64,000 bases of DNA from Gonapodya sp. JEL0774 (Eukaryota > Monoblepharomycota > Monoblepharidomycetes > Monoblepharidales > Gonapodyaceae). The DNA is taken from NCBI GenBank assembly GCA_027604505.1, contig JADIIX010000011.1, positions 186,001-250,000 of the forward strand, written 5' to 3'. The notes beneath the pieces are model-generated. The model was given only the letters and a program-made list of their open reading frames with translations. It was not told the origin of the DNA and ran no database searches. This document shows, piece by piece, positions 58,822-64,000 of the stretch; within the stretch, counting starts at the first letter, position 1, and each line of letters opens with the position of its first letter. Both the position numbers and the translations under genes were made by a program.

Positions 58822-61666
58822 CTAAAGATGTGCTCTGATAAGCTTCTTCTCCTTTAGCCGTCTTATGAAGTCTTCTTTGAGCGGTTTTTTGGCCGTCTTT
58901 TGCGATCGAAGATTTCGCAATGTCGAATGTGTTGGCACTTGTCACACCCAAAACAAAACCTCCACCATAAAATCTCACCTTGAAGGTAGTTCCCAATTCC
59001 AAAGCCTCACTTCGCACTTCGACAAGGCTTGGTAATTTAAAGCGTGCCATTCGCGGTATCAAATACTCTCGCAAGGCCGACGGCCGAAGCGCTGTCTGGG
59101 GGATCCCAGGTTTCAGCGAAACTATCGCCGCGACCTATAAACCAGGGCCCAATATTGTCGAGGTGTTCCCGAGCTCATTTATGAGTATGGAATGTGAGAG
59201 CACCGTACCTCCTCTCCGAGCACTTCATCCGGAACACCAAATACACAAGCCTGCCCGAGGAGTTTTCATCATGTATTTGACAGATATCCGCACATCATCT
59301 CAACATCAACTCACCATCTGTACCATTGGATGACTTTCGATAACATTCTCCACATCACTGCTGGCGATGTTCTCTCCACCCCGAATAATCATGTCCTGTA
59401 AGCACACGAGAGATCGCCGTAAGTTGTCGTGGGTGGACTCATTGATTTGTCGGATGTTCCCACAAACCTTGGATCTGTCCTTTAAATAGAGGAAGCCATC
59501 GTCCGCGATAAGCCCAATATCTGATGGAGAGATTGTGTGAAGGTTTGTGTGATAATACGCGATGGGACAAAACGAAGAATAAACCCACCCTGCGTATTGT
59601 ACCACCCATCCTTCCACTGCTTCTTTGTACCCTCCAGATTCTTGAAATATCTTCGGTGCCACAGTTCAGTCAATTCTGGGAGCCCAACACCCACACAAGA
59701 GGTTCTTGTACTCACCCAAAACTCGTCCACGCTGCCTTCTGCCACACGTCCCCCGCTTCTCCTTGCTTCACCTCAAGTCCCGTCTCAGGATTGACAATTT
59801 TAACTTGCACCGGTTTGAAAATGGGTCCGACCGAATCGGGTTTGTTGATGAAATCGAGACCTCCGTTGTAAGTGATGGCGAGGGTCTCTGAGGCGCCGTA
59901 AGAGTTAGTTGAAAGAATGGCGGCATTCAGTTCACTGCGGATGCGATGTTGAAGGTCTCTTCATGGTGATCGGGAACACATCAGATTTTTAGACAGAAAC
60001 AGCATGGCACACATTCATTGCTCACGGATTGACATTCATTGCACCCATCGAGACAGCCTTTCCGAGTGAAGCAAACACAGAAAGTGTCGCAACTTACTCA
60101 AACACAAAACAAGTTCATGGTATGAGTCTCACCAGCAAACTCTTCAGATCCCGCTTTTTGCGATCAGGGTGGTTTAAAACATGTTGCGCCATGGTCGGCA
60201 CAAAGAAAGCCGCACTGATCTTCTCCTTCTCGATCACCTCGAGAGCCTCGGCTGGGTCCCACTGTTGACACAGAATATCGTGGTTGCGGATATGTGTATA
60301 CACCAGTTCAAAATGCTCGTTTCCCAGCTCACCTTGTATGTGAAGACGACAAGTGCACCCTGCAAGATTCCTCCGAGACACGCGCCGATCCCGCCGAGGT
60401 GGAAGAGAGGCTAAAACATGGTTGAGAGGATGAGGGTCGAGTTAATTAATGTTCGGATATTCAAAAAGTGAAAGGTGAGCTATTTACCGAAACTTGCAAA
60501 ATGTGTTGTGGTGGCACAGAGAGTGGATCGTGATGTGGAAATCCTGGTGGGAGCGGTATACCGCTCCTCAACGCGATACGCGCAGTTACTGCTCTGAGGA
60601 ATACAATTACTTGACCCCACATGAACTGATTTGAAAGAATAGCTTTTGGGCGCCCAGTCGCTGTGCATCATGGCAATATAATTGTGTGGGGTTGCAATAA
60701 CAAGAAAACGTGTTGTTCACTCAAGTCGTACTCACTTCCCGAGCTGAAAAGAAGCATGCATCTATCTTGTGGTCCCGTTTCTACTTGAGGTAGTGAGTCG
60801 TCCGAAAGGTTTTGTCCACGAAGGAACTGCTCGTGTAGTCGAAGGACTCCCGGATACATTCCATGATTTGGAGGACGACGCGGATCGGCTCGAATGTGAA
60901 CAGTGTGCTGAAGTCCACCCTGCAATATTTGATACTTGTGAACTAGTCTGAAGCTTGGAATTGATGAATGACTCGTTCTACCTTCGCCAGCTCTTTCTGG
61001 AAGGGCTTGAGTGACTCCAAGCGATCGTCGTCACCAAACAGAATTCTGGGAACAGAATTAATTCAAACCCAGTCCCTTCGATAAAATCTTCGCACACACT
61101 GACCTAACATCCGCGTGTGTGACACACCAGCTCAGCTCACTCCCATTCAAAAATGCATTGAGGTGAACCGCACAAGCGCCAAGGCACTGAATGGCCCACC
61201 ACACTGCCATCCACTCGGGACTGTTTCTGCCGGCAATACCGATCATATCGTTTGGTTTGACATTGTAGGGCGCGGCGTGGAGTGTCCGGGCTATTGCAGC
61301 GACCAAACCGGCAAACTCCGCAAAGGTGTAGCGCTCCACGATTTTCTTCTGCGTGTCATGATACGCAATGTGTGTTCTTCCAGTGGGCTTGAAGATCTAC
61401 GTGCGGTCGTAGGTACAAACTTTGCGTGAGTAGAGAACCACATGGAAACGAACATCCAGTCCAAAATCCACCTTCATAAACCGGATGAACTCATGTCGGA
61501 GGCTTTGAGGGTACTCTTTGAAGGCGACAACATCGACGGTGTGTCCCTCCCAAGTCGGAATTTGAACAGTAGTGACTGGGAACTTCGCGTGCGGACTGAA
61601 AAACAACTCTCGTTCACACTCCGAAATAGATGGAGGCGCAAAACCGGTCGGAATCTGGATGCTCAT
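58822..61666 (-). CDS. AMP-forming acyl-CoA synthetase/ligase (ANL superfamily)
   Basis: Activates a carboxylic acid with ATP and joins it to CoA. The ATG at 61666 gives MSIQIPTGFAPPSISECERE. Later exons give ERYTFAEFAGLVAAIARTLH, PNDMIGIAGRNSPEWMAVWW with AIQCLGACAVHLNAF, and RCMLLFSSG (start of the AMP-binding P-loop). Then come LFHLGGIGACLGGILQGALV, NHDILCQQWDPAEALEVIEK with ISAAFFVPTMAQHVLNHPDR, and LNAAILSTNSYGASETLAIT. The C-terminal part gives WKDGWYNTQ, DIGLIADDGFLYLKDRSK, DMIIRGGENIASSDVENVIE and YLIPRMARFKLPSLVEV. The end is TAKKPLKEDFIRRLKEKKL, containing the catalytic Lys region. Substrate cannot be told: medium- or long-chain fatty acid or 4-coumarate-like. The exon after FSSG was not resolved. 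It is divergent from the Sec14-like gene, with a 255-base spacer. Confidence 0.85.
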
Positions 61667-61921
61667 TGCGGTTTGAAGTTGGTGTAATACGAGCGATCAA
61701 GTTTCGGAACTTTATGCTCTTTTCGGCACATTCTTTGCCGGGAGGCGATGGATCTTTTCTGGGGCACACAGCAATGGGAAGTGAGGGCCACGCTCGTGAT
61801 GCAAACCTGAGAAAGGGAGGTCGCCACCACCAAATAAATATACGAACAGCTCTTTCACGATCGTATTTATCTCGACTCCACCTACAGCGATTTTACTTTC
61901 CCGGACATTGCAATACATTGG

Positions 61922-63202
61922 ATGGACTCGTGTATCTACAATGGCGCTGTCCCCATCGAATCTTTCAATCCCGATCAATTGCAGGCTTTCCTCATCCTAC
62001 AAAGGTGGCGCGATTCTCTTATATGTGGAGTGGAAGTTTCTTCTTCGGATCTACCACGATTGCGAGAACCGGGATCTTTTCTCAACGACTCAACTCTTCA
62101 TCGTTACTTGGTCGCTCGAAATTTCTCCGCTGACAACGCACTAAAAATGCTTCAAGGAAGTCTGGAATGGAGAAGGACATCGGGATTGATACCAGAGACA
62201 CCTATTGACTTTTTGTGAGCATGCTCAGTCTTGAGGAACTTCACTAAAGCGGTAGGAACTTCAAGCACCCCCCTGTCCAGATGTGAAGTCTGCGAGAAAG
62301 TGCCAGCATCCCACTCCATTTTGCCCATCGGTGAGAATGCAAATTGGATGCCAACTAGGTGTCAATGTGCTTCACTCCATTGTCTGATATGCTTTTACAA
62401 GGATGGGACAGGGAACGGAGACCTGTTGTCTACGGGTGTCCGGCACGGGGGTGAGTAACTTTCTGCACCGAATTCGAGAGCATTCATGTAATCTTTTACT
62501 AGGGTAGATACAACTGTCCCTCATATACTACAACACTTAACGCACTGTCTGGAGAAATGCTTTCTCCATCCTCGATCGAGTGGCCAGGTGAGATCAAGTT
62601 TTGCTCAGGAGACGTGTTCTTCTACTATTTAAGTAGTCCTCTCTCTGTAGTGGGTTTGGATCGTTGACTTTAATGGGTTTGGGATTGCTCAGGCGTAGGT
62701 TCCGCTTCACCGCACTTGAAGCAGTCTTCCATCAATTCTATTGAGATTTGTTCCCAGGATGCAAACGCGCTTGGCAATAACATTTGCCACTACGTTCTCG
62801 AACCATATGCCCGAGCGACTTGGTCGAATCGTTCTCCTCAATCCACCCGCCATCTTTTCGCTTTTGAGGGCTGCAGGCAGTCAACTCATCGACAAACGAA
62901 CTATGGACAAAATGGTCATCGTGAATGGAAGTCCTGATGATGTCGTTCACCGATTAAATACAGATAAAACGCTGGAGCTCTGTCCTTTAACGGAAGTGGA
63001 GGCTAACATAGCGATGGGCCACGAAATGCGTTTGATGAACGAATGGATCGGGAGAGTTCTCAAAACGAGTACCACAGCTGAACATTTGCCAGAACTGTAC
63101 GATTCACAAGAGTTGCGTGATTTGCAACTCGTTAAAAGCGCACCGTGGAACCCGTCTTCTTGGAGAGACGTCTCAATTTTGCCGCCTTGGAAGGATTCAT
63201 AG
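61922..63202 (+). CDS. Sec14-like CRAL-TRIO lipid-transfer protein
   Basis: Binds and exchanges phosphatidylinositol or other lipids and supports membrane traffic and phosphoinositide signalling. Exon 1 starts at ATG 61922 and carries the CRAL-TRIO N domain: LQAFLILQRWRDSLICGVEV, SFLNDSTLHRYLVARNFSAD and LKMLQGSLEWRRTSGLIPET. Later exons have GWDRERRPVVYGCPARG, TVPHILQHLTHCLEKCFLHP, VWIVDFNGFG and YPERLGRIVLLNPPAIFSLL with IDKRTMDKMV. The lipid-binding CRAL-TRIO pocket is thus nearly complete. The protein ends ILPPWKDS. Two or three short exon borders between 62218 and 62760 were not fixed exactly. It sits between an acyl-CoA ligase and an acyltransferase. Confidence 0.82.
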
Positions 63203-63298
63203 TACTTAAGTAGAAAGCTTATACTTGATAGACGAAACATTTCATTGTGCTATGAACAGATATTTTCCTGCAACCAATCTGTTCGTTCTTTCCACACA

Positions 63299-64000
63299 TC
63301 ACTCCGCTTTCACTCCATTCACGGTAGTTTTAGGGGATATTTCGAATAAGGCCTCGAAGACACAAGTCAGTACTTTTTTTTCACAAGCACATCCATTCGA
63401 GACATTATTCAGACTCACATCCTTCATTGCCTTCGTGGTCTTTTCGATGAGTGCGTCCATGTCCTTCACCTCCAGGCCCTTTGTTTCGATTGGTTTTAAA
63501 ACCCTTACTCTGATTGTTCCTGGTGACAATACATTCGCCTTTGGACTGTAAATATTGCTGTAGTTCTGCACAACGATAGGGACGATCGGGTAGCCTCCAC
63601 CAATGGCAACGCGGAACGCACCCTTCTTCAAAGGGAGGAGGGATGGGGTCAGAGAATTCGACCTTGTTCCTTCTGGATAAATAAAGAGCTGAATGCTGGG
63701 TCATCAAGCATTGTACTGCCGACAGTGAACACTGATGCGTCACCCACTGAGAGTTTCTTCTGCGCCATTGACTTCGCCAATTTCTGTGGCCGCACCAAAT
63801 TGCAGTTAGTCAAAGAAGTCGCGAAATACAGCAATAATTGAACGTGACACCAACCGTCATAGTTGCCATGGCGTTATCGTGATTGCCGCGATCAATCAAA
63901 AAGGTTTCCGCTTTTTGTAAAGCGGTGCTCAATCTTCAACGAATGTAGACCACGGGCGGATAAACCTACTGAAAATAAGGTAGAGGTTCAAAAGTGGGAT
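63299..64000 (-). CDS. 1-acyl-sn-glycerol-3-phosphate acyltransferase (PlsC family), partial
   Basis: Makes phosphatidic acid from lysophosphatidic acid at the ER membrane. The visible C-terminal part has AETFLIDRGNHDNAMATM (block II, matching the FLxR...A region), KSMAQKKLSVG, and YPEGTRSNSLTPSLLPLKKG, the PlsC FPEGTRS motif with Tyr in place of Phe. Then come AFRVAIGGGYPIVPIVVQNY and a C-terminal helix (DMDALIEKTTKAMKD). A GT-AG intron is likely between KAMKD and ALFEISPKTTVNGVKAE, ending at 63299. The catalytic HxxxxD block and the N-terminal membrane helices lie beyond the window end, so the gene is truncated here by the window only. Confidence 0.85.

Overview
The window looks like nuclear DNA of a fungus, most likely a zoosporic (flagellated) early-diverging one. 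Genes lie close together on both strands and are cut by many short introns (mostly 50-120 bases). Several families are fungal in character: an Ecl1-type zinc protein, a TRP/FLC channel-like protein, Ypt7, Rif1 and a Pcf11 with fungal-type layout. One gene resembles the ciliary protein CFAP92, which would fit a species with flagellated zoospores. This placement is an inference; no rRNA or tRNA was seen. A 10-base run of N at 22545-22554 shows the sequence is an assembled scaffold.

Layout: 0.5-3.3 kb m-AAA protease (+); 4.5-5.5 kb Ecl1-like zinc protein (+); 5.5-7.8 kb no convincing gene, with a purine-rich degenerate minisatellite; 7.85-10.1 kb gamma-tubulin (+); 10.5-12.1 kb Nse3/MAGE subunit of SMC5/6 (+); 12.2-15.4 kb CFAP92-like gene (+); 15.4-16.5 kb an EF-hand protein carrying a CAP-Gly domain (-); 16.5-21.1 kb Rif1-like (-); 21.7-23.8 kb Ypt7/Rab7 (-); 24.3-26.1 kb mitochondrial uL4 (+); 27.2-28.9 kb zinc-binding family member 1 (-); 30.0-32.4 kb Prp38B-like splicing factor (+); 32.6-33.7 kb NDUFA12 of complex I (-); 33.9-35.6 kb membrane SH3 protein (-); 35.8-37.4 kb zinc-binding family member 2 (+); 37.9-39.1 kb family member 3 (-); 39.5-43.2 kb Pcf11 (+); 43.5-44.2 kb unknown (-); 45.0-48.0 kb Tcf25/Rqc1 (+); 49.2-50.7 kb C2H2 factor (+); 51.2-53.5 kb MT-A70 methyltransferase (+); 53.6-56.5 kb TRP/FLC-like channel (+); 56.6-58.6 kb pyruvate dehydrogenase E1 alpha (-); 58.8-61.7 kb AMP-forming acyl-CoA ligase (-); 61.9-63.2 kb Sec14-like (+); 63.3-64 kb lysophosphatidic acid acyltransferase, cut by the window end (-).

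Most of these are housekeeping genes. The accessory content is in three places. First, an EF-hand protein into which a CAP-Gly microtubule-binding domain appears to have been inserted. Second, three members within 12 kb of a cysteine/histidine-rich family I do not recognise; two of them share an intron at the same place and phase. Third, a 700-base array of degenerate 15-16-base purine-rich repeats. Gene structure is also notable: three introns with GC instead of GT donors that keep the frame, one apparent 26-base intron and a 12-base micro-exon.

Exon joins were worked out by eye from splice signals, reading frame and family conservation. Where the frame could not be closed, the entry says so.
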